A program made the position numbers and the translations under genes. DNA of 15,630 bases from Halieaceae bacterium (GTDB lineage Bacteria > Pseudomonadota > Gammaproteobacteria > Pseudomonadales > Halieaceae): contig QXYP01000255.1 in NCBI GenBank assembly GCA_009886815.1, positions 1-15,630 on the forward strand, written 5' to 3'. This document shows, in pieces, positions 1 through 7,604 of this stretch. The notes below the pieces were generated by a model. That model was given only the letters and a program-made list of their open reading frames with translations, did not search any database and had not been told where the DNA came from. Every line of letters starts with the position of its first letter. Position 1 is the stretch's first letter.

Positions 1-1453
1 ACATCAGTGTATTAACACGGAAGCTACCGTTCTTGGCGGGTTCGGGTGAGGGTTCCTGCAGGTTTTTAATAATCAGGTCGGGTAGCCGAGGGAGGGTTTC
101 CAGCCAAAAGGGGGCTTCTTTTTGTAGACGTCGCAGCACAGTTTGAGGCGCGTAGCGCTCTGCCAGCCAGCGCTCAAGAAAGGGTTTGGCGGTGTCCCAC
201 AAATTTAGTTCGGGATAAAGCTGGCGGCCCAGCCCTTCAATATTGAGAAGGGTTTTTTGCAGCAGTACCAGCTGGGGTTGGATTGGCATCTCAAATTTCC
301 CAGCGGTGCGGAAAAGACTGATCAGCATATGACCGAAGGAGATATCTGCAAGCGGTCGTTCAAAAATGGGTTCGCAAAGGGTACGCATGGCCGACTCAAA
401 TTCGGAGACCGAAGTGTTCGCTGGCACCCACCCACACTCAACGTGAAGCTTCGCGACTAAGCGGTAGTCTTGCTGAAAAATCGCCAGCAGGTTACGTGCC
501 AGATAGTACAGGTCCTGCTCGTCGAGCTGACCAACAATGGCACAGTCAATGGCTAAGTAAGAGGGGTTAAGCGGATCTGTTGCATCGACAAAAATGTTAC
601 CGGGATGCATGTCGGCGTGAAAAAAGCTGTCCCGAAAGACTTGAGTGAAAAATATCTCCACACCACGTTCAGCAAGAACTTTCATATCGACGTTTTGCTG
701 TTTTAAGACGTCTATGTCAGTAACGGGAACGCCATAAATACGTTCACTAACCATGACTTTTTCAGAGATGAGTGCCCAGTGGACTTCAGGGACATAGACG
801 AGCCCACTACCGGAAAAGTTACGACGTAACTGAGAGGCGTTGCCCGCTTCACGGCGAAGATCAAGTTCGTTGAGCAGGGTTTGTTCGTAATCTGCAGCGA
901 CTTCCCGAGGTTTCAGCCGCCGCCCTTCTTTGAAAAATCGTTCTACCGCCCAGGCTAGGGTCGAAATGAGCTTGAGGTCTTTACGAATGACGCTTTCAAT
1001 GTTGGGACGTAAGACTTTTACAACAACGGCATCACCTGAAGGCAGTGTTGCAGCATGAACCTGAGCCACCGACGCTGCGGCAAGGGGCGTGTGCTCAAAC
1101 GTTAAAAAATGTTCATCAATAGAGCCACCGAGTGCTGCTTCGATGCAAGCGACGGCGTCTTTTGAAGGAAAGGGCGGAACGTTGTCTTGCAACTGCGCGA
1201 GCTCATCGGCAATGTCGTCGGGGAGAAGATCGCGTCGTGTCGAGAGCAACTGCCCAAACTTGATAAAAATAGGCCCCAAGGTTTCTAGAGCCACCCGCAA
1301 TCTTTGCCCGGGGTTTTCGTCTGCGGCCAGCCCGCGAGAATTGATGGGCTGAAAAACCAAGCGGCCGAATTTAGTTTGTCGATCAACCGGTGCAAGCTCA
1401 TAAAGCCGGTGTTTACGAATAGTGCGCCAAACTGTTAGCACGCGCCCGATCAT
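1..1453 (-). CDS. ubiB: UbiB, ADCK/ABC1-family atypical kinase-like ATPase of ubiquinone biosynthesis (3' end cut by window edge)
   Basis: The frame is open from ATG at 1453-1451 to the left edge: about 484 of the usual ~540 residues. UbiB is a membrane-associated ATPase of the ABC1/ADCK family needed for ubiquinone synthesis, thought to help extract or deliver hydrophobic intermediates. I translated by hand and see the family marks in order: KxGQ at 65-68 (KFGQ), the Ala-rich loop that replaces a kinase P-loop at 125-130 (AAASVA), the ATP-site Lys in VVVKVLRP (K146), the ExD pair in NELDL (E196, D198), and HADMHPGN at 279-286. The Mg-binding Asp motif reads DCA at 303-305 where E. coli has DCG. 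The C-terminal pair of membrane helices lies beyond the edge. The start overlaps the ubiJ stop as ATGA, so translation is probably coupled to ubiJ. Confidence 0.96.
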   Translation of the reverse strand, partial: MIGRVLTVWRTIRKHRLYELAPVDRQTKFGRLVFQPINSRGLAADENPGQRLRVALETLGPIFIKFGQLLSTRRDLLPDDIADELAQLQDNVPPFPSKDAVACIEAALGGSIDEHFLTFEHTPLAAASVAQVHAATLPSGDAVVVKVLRPNIESVIRKDLKLISTLAWAVERFFKEGRRLKPREVAADYEQTLLNELDLRREAGNASQLRRNFSGSGLVYVPEVHWALISEKVMVSERIYGVPVTDIDVLKQQNVDMKVLAERGVEIFFTQVFRDSFFHADMHPGNIFVDATDPLNPSYLAIDCAIVGQLDEQDLYYLARNLLAIFQQDYRLVAKLHVECGWVPANTSVSEFESAMRTLCEPIFERPLADISFGHMLISLFRTAGKFEMPIQPQLVLLQKTLLNIEGLGRQLYPELNLWDTAKPFLERWLAERYAPQTVLRRLQKEAPFWLETLPRLPDLIIKNLQEPSPEPAKNGSFRVNTLM

Positions 1454-2094
1454 TGCGCCTGTTTATCCAGTCGCTGTGCCAGTCGCTTTAAGCGCGATTC
1501 CAGTCGATCCGCTTTTAGGACAAGGGAGTCGATTTCCTGATAGAAAAATTCAAGCTCAGCAGCGGGAGGTGATAGCCGACCCTCCTCAAGAATAAATTCA
1601 GATAACTGCCGCCGTAAACTTTTACTGCCGCTTTGACCCCAGCGAAAGATCTGTCGCAACAGGTTGGCCAGTTGGTGCCCGGCGACGTCACCCAGCACTT
1701 CGACGAGAGGTGCCTCCCAATCGGGCTCCATTTTGGCGACTAACGTCTGCAGTGCAATCAGAGGCGCACTGTTGCCAATAATCTCTAGATGACTGTTGAT
1801 CAACGTCACCGCGGGGTCTTCCGCGGTGGCCAGAGCCACGAAGTCTTCTAACCCTCCTCTAACGCGAACGCTGCAAGGCTCTTCGCAATAAGGTGTCAGA
1901 TGGAGTCGTCCTTGAGGTTCAACAATGGCAAAAACTTCAAGGGCGGGGGCCCAACACTCAATAGCCAACACCGTGCCACTGAGGTCGGCCAAATCCCGGG
2001 CACTGCCGGGGTCCAGCTCCAAGCCACGATTTATCGCACCTTCTGCCGCCATTAAAACTGCAGTAATCACCGCCGGGTCATGCTGAGTATTCAC
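1450..2094 (-). CDS. ubiJ: UbiJ, SCP2-domain ubiquinone biosynthesis accessory factor
   Basis: A 214-residue protein (E. coli UbiJ is 201) lying between ubiE and ubiB, the usual ubiE-ubiJ-ubiB order. UbiJ is the lipid-binding scaffold of the soluble Ubi metabolon, holding polyprenyl-phenol intermediates in an SCP2-type cavity while UbiI/H/F/E/G act. Residues about 30-130 fit the SCP2 fold, with predicted strands rich in hydrophobic residues. Residues about 170-214 are charged and helical with leucine spacing ([18 protein letters not shown]), the expected C-terminal coiled coil. The start is GTG (2094-2092), two bases after the ubiE stop, with AAGG (plus-strand CCTT at 2102-2105) seven bases ahead. 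Its TGA overlaps the ubiB ATG. Sequence identity in this family is low, so the call rests on length, shape and context together. Confidence 0.9.
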   Translation of the reverse strand: MNTQHDPAVITAVLMAAEGAINRGLELDPGSARDLADLSGTVLAIECWAPALEVFAIVEPQGRLHLTPYCEEPCSVRVRGGLEDFVALATAEDPAVTLINSHLEIIGNSAPLIALQTLVAKMEPDWEAPLVEVLGDVAGHQLANLLRQIFRWGQSGSKSLRRQLSEFILEEGRLSPPAAELEFFYQEIDSLVLKADRLESRLKRLAQRLDKQAQ

Positions 2095-2096
2095 TG

Positions 2097-2864
2097 TTAG
2101 GCCTTAATACCCCGATGAACAGCAACAATGCCGCCGGTCATATTGTGGTACTCACAATTGACCAAGCCCGCGTCCTCCATCATTCCCAACAAGGTGTCCT
2201 GGTCTGGGTGTTTGCGAATAGATTCAGCCAAATAGCGGTAGCTGTCAGCATCATTAGCGATCAGCTGTCCCATCATCGGCAAAATTCGAAAAGAATAGGT
2301 ATCGTAAATTTTTCCAAGCATGGGGCTCACGGGCTTTGAGAACTCCAACACCAGTAATCGGCCGCCGGGTTTCAGAATTCGTTCCATTGAACGAAGCGCC
2401 ATATCTTTGTCGGTGACATTGCGCAATCCAAAGGCAATGGTGATGCAGTCAATTGAGGCATCGGGAAAAGGCAACATTTGGGCATCGCACTGCACCATAT
2501 GCAGATTTCCCACGGCACCGGAGTCTAGTAGGCGATCACGACCCACCTTTAACATGGAGTCATTGATGTCTGCGAGGAGGACTTTGCCGTCATCGCCAAC
2601 CAGTCGAGAAAATTTAGCGGCGAGATCACCGGTGCCACCAGCAATATCCAGTACGGTATGCCCGGGGCGAACGGCACTCAGCTCTATAGTAAAGCGCTTC
2701 CACAGTCGATGAATGCCCGCAGACATAAGGTCGTTCATCAGATCATAGCGGCTGGCCACAGAATCGAAGACGCCGCGCACTAAACTTTCTTTCTGACTCT
2801 TGTTGACTGTTTCAAAGCCAAAGTCAGTGGTTTCGCCAGATTCGGCGTTAATTTTATCAGTCAT
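2097..2864 (-). CDS. ubiE: UbiE, SAM-dependent C-methyltransferase of ubiquinone/menaquinone synthesis
   Basis: 255 residues (E. coli 251). UbiE methylates C-2 of the benzoquinol ring in ubiquinone synthesis and, where present, demethylmenaquinol. The family signature [16 protein letters not shown] starts at residue 33. SAM motif I is LDIAGGTGD at 72-80, the acidic end of the second strand is LLADIND near 96-102, FGLRNVTD is at 145-152, and [15 protein letters not shown] starts at 164. [12 protein letters not shown] near the C-terminus is also typical. The ATG is preceded by only a weak GGAA. The 79-base gap before it contains a TACAAT on the minus strand (plus-strand 2894-2899) that could be a -10 element, but no good -35 is seen at the right distance. 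ubiJ follows after two bases. Confidence 0.98.
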   Translation of the reverse strand: MTDKINAESGETTDFGFETVNKSQKESLVRGVFDSVASRYDLMNDLMSAGIHRLWKRFTIELSAVRPGHTVLDIAGGTGDLAAKFSRLVGDDGKVLLADINDSMLKVGRDRLLDSGAVGNLHMVQCDAQMLPFPDASIDCITIAFGLRNVTDKDMALRSMERILKPGGRLLVLEFSKPVSPMLGKIYDTYSFRILPMMGQLIANDADSYRYLAESIRKHPDQDTLLGMMEDAGLVNCEYHNMTGGIVAVHRGIKA

Positions 2865-2943
2865 AGTGAGTTTCCGACGGGGCTCATCCGCTTATTGTAA
2901 CCGAGCTGGGTCGCTCTCGCGTAAGACGCCAGGCAGTGTTGAA

Positions 2944-3342
2944 TTAGGGCTGAAACATGAGTACTTGCGTATCAGAATCCCGTCCAAGCCCGGCCGCATT
3001 GAGACGAGCGGTGTAATCCCGCCACATTTCGGGTTGCCGAGAGAGTAAATCGTGCAAATAGCTCCAGCTGTATAGACCGCTATCATGACCATCGTCAAAA
3101 ACGAGTTGTACCGCGTAGTGCCCCACCGGGTTAATGGCTGTAATTTGAACCTCGGCTTTACCTGCCTGAAGTACCTCCTGTCCCGGCCCATGACCACGGA
3201 CTTCGGCCGAGGGAGAAAATACCCTCAGAAATTCAGCGGTTAAGGAGCCTGTCAGGCCGTCATCGAAGGCCAGGTCTAGTGTCCGCTGCTTGCGGGCGTA
3301 GTGAATTCGCTCAACTCGGTGTTCAATCTCATCAGGCTTCAT
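2944..3342 (-). CDS. DUF971 protein (gamma-butyrobetaine hydroxylase N-terminal-like domain), function unknown
   Basis: 132 residues making up one DUF971 / GBBH-like N-terminal domain. Recognisable parts are [19 protein letters not shown] (about 34-52), [20 protein letters not shown] and the hallmark [12 protein letters not shown] (about 87-99). In eukaryotic gamma-butyrobetaine hydroxylase this domain precedes the oxygenase and binds zinc through cysteines. Here there is no oxygenase domain and no cysteine at all, so zinc binding of that kind is excluded. The start ATG overlaps the hslU stop as ATGA, indicating translation coupled to the HslVU protease. From memory, Pseudomonas also carries this gene next to hslU. 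The biochemical role is not known to me; conserved adjacency suggests, but does not show, a link with HslVU or with iron/cofactor metabolism. Confidence 0.9.
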   Translation of the reverse strand: MKPDEIEHRVERIHYARKQRTLDLAFDDGLTGSLTAEFLRVFSPSAEVRGHGPGQEVLQAGKAEVQITAINPVGHYAVQLVFDDGHDSGLYSWSYLHDLLSRQPEMWRDYTARLNAAGLGRDSDTQVLMFQP

Positions 3343-4649
3343 AATATAAATCGTGACAGATCTTCGTCATTAGCTAATTCTCCCAACTGGCTATCGACAT
3401 AATCTCGATCAATTGTAATCTCAGATTCACCCACCCCGGCGTCAGAGGCACTAAAAGAGATCTCCTCAAGGAGTCTTTCCATGGCTGTCGCTAATCGGCG
3501 CGCACCAATATTTTCAGCGCGTTCATTAACTTGCCAGGCGATTTCAGCGATCCGTTCAACCCCTGATTCATCAAAGTCAATTTTGACGCCTTCAGTCGCC
3601 AGTAACGCTTGGTATTGCGCCGTTAAGGCCGCCTTGGGTTCCGTCAATATTCGGCGGAAGTCGTCGGATGTGAGCGCTTCCAGCTCGACACGAATAGGCA
3701 GGCGACCCTGTAGCTCGGGAATCAGATCGGCAGGCTTGGAAAGGTGAAAAGCCCCTGAGGCAATAAATAAAATATGGTCAGTTTTTATAGTGCCGTGTTT
3801 AGTGGTGACCGAGCAGCCTTCGATAAGGGGCAAGAGATCGCGTTGTACACCCTCACGGGAGACATCGGCACCACCCATTTCACCGCGCTTGGCCACCTTA
3901 TCGATTTCATCAATAAATATAATGCCAGTTTGCTCCGCGGCTGAAAGCGCTTGAGCTTTCAAATCGTCAGGATCAATGAGTTTACTTGCCTCTTCCTCTT
4001 CCAGTAACTTGAGCGCCTCTTGAATGGGCGCTTTGCGCGGCTTGCCGCCTTTGTTGAGGTTGGCAAACATGCCCTGAAGCTGCTGAGTCATCTCTTCCAT
4101 GCCTGGGGGCGCCATAATATCCACGCTACTCGCCGGGTTTTTGACCTCAATCTCTACTTCACGATCATTGAGACCGCCCTCACGCAACTTTTTGCGCAAG
4201 ACCTGTCGGGTGCCTGCGTTGCTGTCGTCACGATCGGGTGGCAACAGCAAATCCAATAAGCGTTCCTCTGCCGCATCTTTGGCGCGAGTTCGAACCTTAA
4301 CGAGCGCTTCCTCTCGCAGTAGGGTAATGGCGGTTTCTACCAGATCGCGAACCATAGATTCTACATCGCGTCCCACGTAACCCACTTCGGTGAATTTGGT
4401 CGCCTCTACTTTTACAAAAGGTGCGCTGGCCAGCTTGGCCAGTCGCCGTGCGATCTCTGTTTTGCCGACCCCGGTTGGGCCAATCATCAAAATATTTTTA
4501 GGCGTAATTTCGTTGCGCAGATCGGGCTCAAGTTGTTGACGTCGCCAGCGGTTACGCAGGGCTATAGCTACCGCGCGCTTGGCCTCTGCCTGACCGATAA
4601 TATGTTGGTCCAACGCATGGACAATTTCGCGGGGAGTCATATTTGACAT
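3339..4649 (-). CDS. hslU: HslU, AAA+ unfoldase subunit of the HslVU protease
   Basis: 436 residues (E. coli 443). HslU hexamers unfold substrates and feed them into the HslV dodecamer in the cytoplasm. The N-terminus [10 protein letters not shown] matches the family start. Walker A is GPTGVGKT at 57-64, the pore loop GYVG at 90-93, Walker B IIFIDEID at 243-250, sensor 1 around FIASGAF at 295-301, and [13 protein letters not shown] follows at about 311. The I-domain (about 105-235) is acidic and Gln/Met-rich as usual, slightly shorter than in E. coli. The C-terminus ends DLSRFIL, the tail that inserts into HslV to activate it. It starts three bases after the hslV stop with only a weak Shine-Dalgarno, which suggests coupling to hslV. 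Confidence 0.99.
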   Translation of the reverse strand: MSNMTPREIVHALDQHIIGQAEAKRAVAIALRNRWRRQQLEPDLRNEITPKNILMIGPTGVGKTEIARRLAKLASAPFVKVEATKFTEVGYVGRDVESMVRDLVETAITLLREEALVKVRTRAKDAAEERLLDLLLPPDRDDSNAGTRQVLRKKLREGGLNDREVEIEVKNPASSVDIMAPPGMEEMTQQLQGMFANLNKGGKPRKAPIQEALKLLEEEEASKLIDPDDLKAQALSAAEQTGIIFIDEIDKVAKRGEMGGADVSREGVQRDLLPLIEGCSVTTKHGTIKTDHILFIASGAFHLSKPADLIPELQGRLPIRVELEALTSDDFRRILTEPKAALTAQYQALLATEGVKIDFDESGVERIAEIAWQVNERAENIGARRLATAMERLLEEISFSASDAGVGESEITIDRDYVDSQLGELANDEDLSRFIL

Positions 4650-4652
4650 GAT

Positions 4653-5189
4653 TCAGGCCAGGGTCTCTATGGTTTGGTTGTGGTTGGTGAATACACAAAT
4701 ATCGCCGGCTATAGAGAGGCTTTTCGTCACTATGTCCTCGGCTGAAAGGGTCGTATTTTCAATGAGGGCATGGGCTGCGGCCTGGGCATAGGGCCCGCCC
4801 GAGCCAATGGCGATGAGGCTGTTTTCCGGTTCGATAACATCGCCGTTACCGGTGATGATCAGCGACGTGTTCAGGTCTGCGACAGCTAACAGCGCTTCAA
4901 GTCGCCGCAATGCGCGTTCTGAGCGCCACAGTTTAGCAAGTTCTACCGCGGCACGTGTTAGCTGGCCCTGATATTTTTCCAGCTGGGCTTCAAACAGTTC
5001 AAAGAGTGTAAACGCGTCGGCGGTACCTCCAGCAAAACCGGCAATAACGCTATCTCGATAGAGTCGCCTGACTTTTCGGGCATTACCTTTCATGACGGTA
5101 TTGCCCATGGAGACCTGGCCATCGCCACCGATCGCTACGCGGCCGTCTCTGCGCACCGATACAATGGTCGTCCCGTGAAATTGTTCCAT
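4653..5189 (-). CDS. hslV: HslV, threonine peptidase subunit of the HslVU protease
   Basis: 178 residues from the ATG at 5189-5187 (E. coli 176). The open frame continues upstream to 5354, but the GAGGAG eight bases before this ATG and the family length fix the start here. HslV is the proteasome-like N-terminal-threonine protease. The mature Thr is residue 7, in [14 protein letters not shown], so a six-residue propeptide must be removed; many HslVs have Met-Thr directly. Counting Thr7 as 1, the catalytic set matches: D23 (D17), K39 (K33) and S130 (S124, in IGSGG). [17 protein letters not shown] and [11 protein letters not shown] are also diagnostic. It follows the SPOR gene by 19 bases. I looked for a sigma-32 heat-shock promoter in the preceding gene and found no convincing one. 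Confidence 0.98.
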   Translation of the reverse strand: MEQFHGTTIVSVRRDGRVAIGGDGQVSMGNTVMKGNARKVRRLYRDSVIAGFAGGTADAFTLFELFEAQLEKYQGQLTRAAVELAKLWRSERALRRLEALLAVADLNTSLIITGNGDVIEPENSLIAIGSGGPYAQAAAHALIENTTLSAEDIVTKSLSIAGDICVFTNHNQTIETLA

Positions 5190-5197
5190 GCTTTTTT

Positions 5198-5203
5198 CTC
5201 CTC
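5198..5203 (-). promoter_or_regulatory. Strong Shine-Dalgarno of hslV
   Basis: On the minus strand GAGGAG followed by eight A-rich bases leads into the hslV ATG at 5189. It decides between this start and upstream in-frame ATG codons that would add 55 unrelated residues overlapping the SPOR gene. It should also allow translation of hslV independent of the upstream gene. Confidence 0.85.
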
Positions 5204-5208
5204 GCCGT

Positions 5209-5802
5209 TCAGGGCGAACGTGGTCTGCGTAGTAGCAAGGTATCGATCGATTGCTGTGCCGTGACAGAGCGCGCCTGAGCCATTTTTGAGCGACTTTCGA
5301 AGGGCCCCAAATAGACCCGATACCAAGCGCCATTATCGCCCTCAGTTTGGTCAATAGTGGGGTTCAGGCCCAATAAAACCAGCTCGCCACGACGTCGGTC
5401 AGCGTCTTTTTGCGCTCTAAAAGAACCCGCTTGCAGGACATAGAGATCGCTTTGAGCATTACCACTAAGGTCGGGCGGTTCAACATCTGAGGTCAGGTCC
5501 AGAGTTTGTGAGGGCAGCACCGTATAGAAGTCGAAGCGAGGTTTAGGGTCTTCTGCCGAGGCAGCTAGCGATTCTTCAACGACCTCAGTGGCTAATGTCG
5601 TGTTTTGGTTCGTCAGCCAGGCAAAGCCAATAACCCCGAGCAAAAGCCCAGCTGTGATTCCGATCCCAAACCCTTGAATGTGGGCTAACGTCAGGGAAGG
5701 TGGTCCGCTCGCAGGCGCAGGTTTCCGACTGGCCGCGCGTTTTGCAGGGCTTCTGGTTGCCGGTTTCCTGGCTGCGGTCTTTTTTCGGGGTTCTGTTGCC
5801 AA
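5209..5802 (-). CDS. SPOR-domain inner-membrane protein, FtsN-like
   Basis: 197 residues with the FtsN-type layout. A basic Lys/Arg/Ala/Pro cytoplasmic tail (1-33) is followed by one membrane segment (about 43-63, [20 protein letters not shown]), a linker with [11 protein letters not shown] at 87-97, and a C-terminal SPOR domain (about 118-192: [20 protein letters not shown] and WYRVYLGPF). SPOR domains bind denuded glycan strands at the division septum. True FtsN is longer and has an essential periplasmic helix that I cannot identify here, so FtsN itself is not claimed. The gene lies between argS and hslV, as in Pseudomonas from memory. The start is TTG at 5802-5800: no ATG or GTG is suitable, and GGAGAG sits nine bases ahead, inside the last codons of argS, whose TAA is two bases before this start. 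Confidence 0.88.
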   Translation of the reverse strand: MATEPRKKTAARKPATRSPAKRAASRKPAPASGPPSLTLAHIQGFGIGITAGLLLGVIGFAWLTNQNTTLATEVVEESLAASAEDPKPRFDFYTVLPSQTLDLTSDVEPPDLSGNAQSDLYVLQAGSFRAQKDADRRRGELVLLGLNPTIDQTEGDNGAWYRVYLGPFESRSKMAQARSVTAQQSIDTLLLRRPRSP

Positions 5803-5804
5803 CG

Positions 5805-7493
5805 TTACATGCTCTCCGGGGCCGAAACGCCCAACAAGTCTAGCCCGTTTGCGATGACCTGACGTGTCGCTTCTGCCAAGCTAATGCGCGCTAAAGACTG
5901 ATTTCGGTGCTCGCCATCGACCAGTTTGTGGGCGTTGTATAAACCATGGAAGGCGGCCGCGACTTCACGCAAGTAATTAGCGATGTCGTGGGGCTCGAGG
6001 CGCTCTGCGGCATTGGCAACAACCTCGGGAAACTTGGCCAAGAGCAGCGCTAATGCAAGTTCTTCCGACGTGGTGAGTGTATCCAAGTGGTCGAGTCCCG
6101 CTTGTGGTGTCCAGTCGGCCCCTTCTGTGAGCGCTTTACGTTTGACGCTACAAACTCTGGCATGCGCATATTGAATATAAAAGACTGGATTTTCATTAGA
6201 TTGCGCAAGGGCTAGGTCAATGTCGAATGTTAGCTGGGATGAAGCGGATCGAGCGGCCAAAAAGAAGCGTGTGGCATCTTTACCCACCCACTCAATGAGA
6301 TCTCGCAAGGTCACGTAACTACCCGCGCGCTTAGACAGCTTAACTTCAGCGCCGTCACGCATAACGGTCACCATCTGATGCAGCACATATTCGGGCCAGC
6401 CTTCGGGGATGTTCTGGTCTAGGCCCTGTAGCCCCGCTCTGACGCGAGTAATGGTGCTGTGATGGTCAGCACCTTGCTCATTAATAACGCGCTCAAAGCC
6501 TCGCTGCCACTTGTTAAGATGGTAGGCAACATCGGGTACGAAATAGGTATATTCCCCGCCTTTTTTACGCATGACCCGGTCTTTATCGTCGCCAAAGTCA
6601 CTGGTGCGTAACCAAAGTGCGCCGCCTTCCTCGTAAGTGTGTCCGGCGTTCTCAAGGGTCGTCACGGTGTCAGTAACCTCCCCGCTGTCGTACAACGCGC
6701 TTTCGAGGAAGTATTCATCGAACCGTACGCCAAAGGCTTTTAGGTCAAGATCCTGCTCCCGGCGCAGCCAGGCCACCGCAAAGTCGCGGATGGCGTCTAA
6801 GTCATCAACATCACCCAATGCGGTTATGGTGCGGTCCGCGGCGGAAACCGTGATTTTATTTTGGTAGGCGGTGGCAAGGTCGGTAATGTACGTACCCCGA
6901 TAACCGTCCTCAGGCCAGCCCGCGTCCTCGGGAGTCAGCCCTTGAGCTCGGGCTTGCACTGACAACGCTAAATTAACGATCTGTTGTCCTGCGTCGTTGT
7001 AGTAAAACTCGCGGTGCACAGACCAGCCAGTGGCGACTAACAGCCGTGAAAGTGAATCGCCAATCGCCGCCCCCCGACCGTGACCTACATGTAATGGCCC
7101 AGTGGGGTTGGCAGAAACGAATTCAACTTGGGCTTTGCGACCTGCACCCTTATTACTGCTTCCAAACCTAGGCCCGTTTGCCAAAATAGCGCGGATAACT
7201 TCGACATGACTGGCCTGGTTGAGAAAGAAGTTGATAAAGCCTGGCCCAGCGATCTCTGTTTTGGCGATAAGATCATTTTTAGGCAGTGCGTTGATAATCG
7301 CTGCCGCGAGATCTCGGGGTGCCATGCGCGCTTTTTTTGCCAGCACCATGGCTAAATTGGTGGCAAGGTCGCCATGACTGGGGTCTCTGGTGTGGTCAAT
7401 CTGGAGGACAAGATCCGGCACTTCCGGCACCTGCCCTTTAGCTATTAAGTCATTAACAGCAGCATCCAGAAGCGAAGTAAGCGCTTCCTTCAT
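5805..7493 (-). CDS. argS: Arginyl-tRNA synthetase (class I)
   Basis: 562 residues from the ATG at 7493 (E. coli 577). The frame is open for another 24 codons upstream, but [13 protein letters not shown] is the usual N-terminus and GGAG lies ten bases before this ATG. ArgS charges tRNA-Arg and belongs to the class I synthetases that need tRNA for amino-acid activation. The N-terminal additional domain (about 1-110) comes first. The HIGH-type signature is HVGH at 135-138 within [14 protein letters not shown], and the KMSKS-equivalent loop is KLSKR at 385-389. The C-terminal DALR-type anticodon-binding helical domain follows (about 440-562). The 111-base gap to priA contains a minus-strand GATAAT (plus-strand 7545-7550) as a possible -10 without a convincing -35. 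The SPOR gene starts two bases after its stop. Confidence 0.98.
   Translation of the reverse strand: MKEALTSLLDAAVNDLIAKGQVPEVPDLVLQIDHTRDPSHGDLATNLAMVLAKKARMAPRDLAAAIINALPKNDLIAKTEIAGPGFINFFLNQASHVEVIRAILANGPRFGSSNKGAGRKAQVEFVSANPTGPLHVGHGRGAAIGDSLSRLLVATGWSVHREFYYNDAGQQIVNLALSVQARAQGLTPEDAGWPEDGYRGTYITDLATAYQNKITVSAADRTITALGDVDDLDAIRDFAVAWLRREQDLDLKAFGVRFDEYFLESALYDSGEVTDTVTTLENAGHTYEEGGALWLRTSDFGDDKDRVMRKKGGEYTYFVPDVAYHLNKWQRGFERVINEQGADHHSTITRVRAGLQGLDQNIPEGWPEYVLHQMVTVMRDGAEVKLSKRAGSYVTLRDLIEWVGKDATRFFLAARSASSQLTFDIDLALAQSNENPVFYIQYAHARVCSVKRKALTEGADWTPQAGLDHLDTLTTSEELALALLLAKFPEVVANAAERLEPHDIANYLREVAAAFHGLYNAHKLVDGEHRNQSLARISLAEATRQVIANGLDLLGVSAPESM
5812..5817 (-). promoter_or_regulatory. 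Shine-Dalgarno supporting the TTG start of the SPOR gene
   Basis: GGAGAG on the minus strand lies nine bases before the TTG at 5802, within the final codons of argS. No other initiation codon in this frame lies near it, so it supports TTG as the start. Confidence 0.7.
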
Positions 7494-7604
7494 AGTAAAT
7501 TCACTCCACGGTTTTGGCGTGTCTAGCACGCTGGGACGGGCGGAATTATCCCCGAGCCAGCACATTTTTGACAGAGCCTTAAATTTTCTGGCTGTGGCGG
7601 GCGC

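Noticed and set aside
257..1352. Plus-strand open frames at 257-460 and 1089-1352.
   Set aside because: They are antisense to ubiB, whose minus-strand frame is continuous and carries all family motifs.
2892..3197. Minus-strand open frame of 101 codons overlapping the DUF971 gene and its downstream gap.
   Set aside because: It is another frame of the DUF971 gene; the protein has no recognisable domain, and the DUF971 frame is clearly the coding one.
5190..5354. A 55-residue N-terminal extension of HslV in an open frame overlapping the SPOR gene.
   Set aside because: A strong GAGGAG precedes the ATG at 5189, and the extension lies in the SPOR coding region in another frame with no family similarity.
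5211..5400. Possible heat-shock (sigma-32) promoter upstream of hslV within the SPOR gene.
   Set aside because: Partial CTTGAAA-like matches exist, but none has a CCCCAT-like -10 at the required 13-15 base spacing.
7494..7565. A 24-codon extension of ArgS from ATG 7565.
   Set aside because: The ArgS N-terminus normally begins at MKEAL-type sequence; the extension looks like untranslated leader and contains a possible -10 element.
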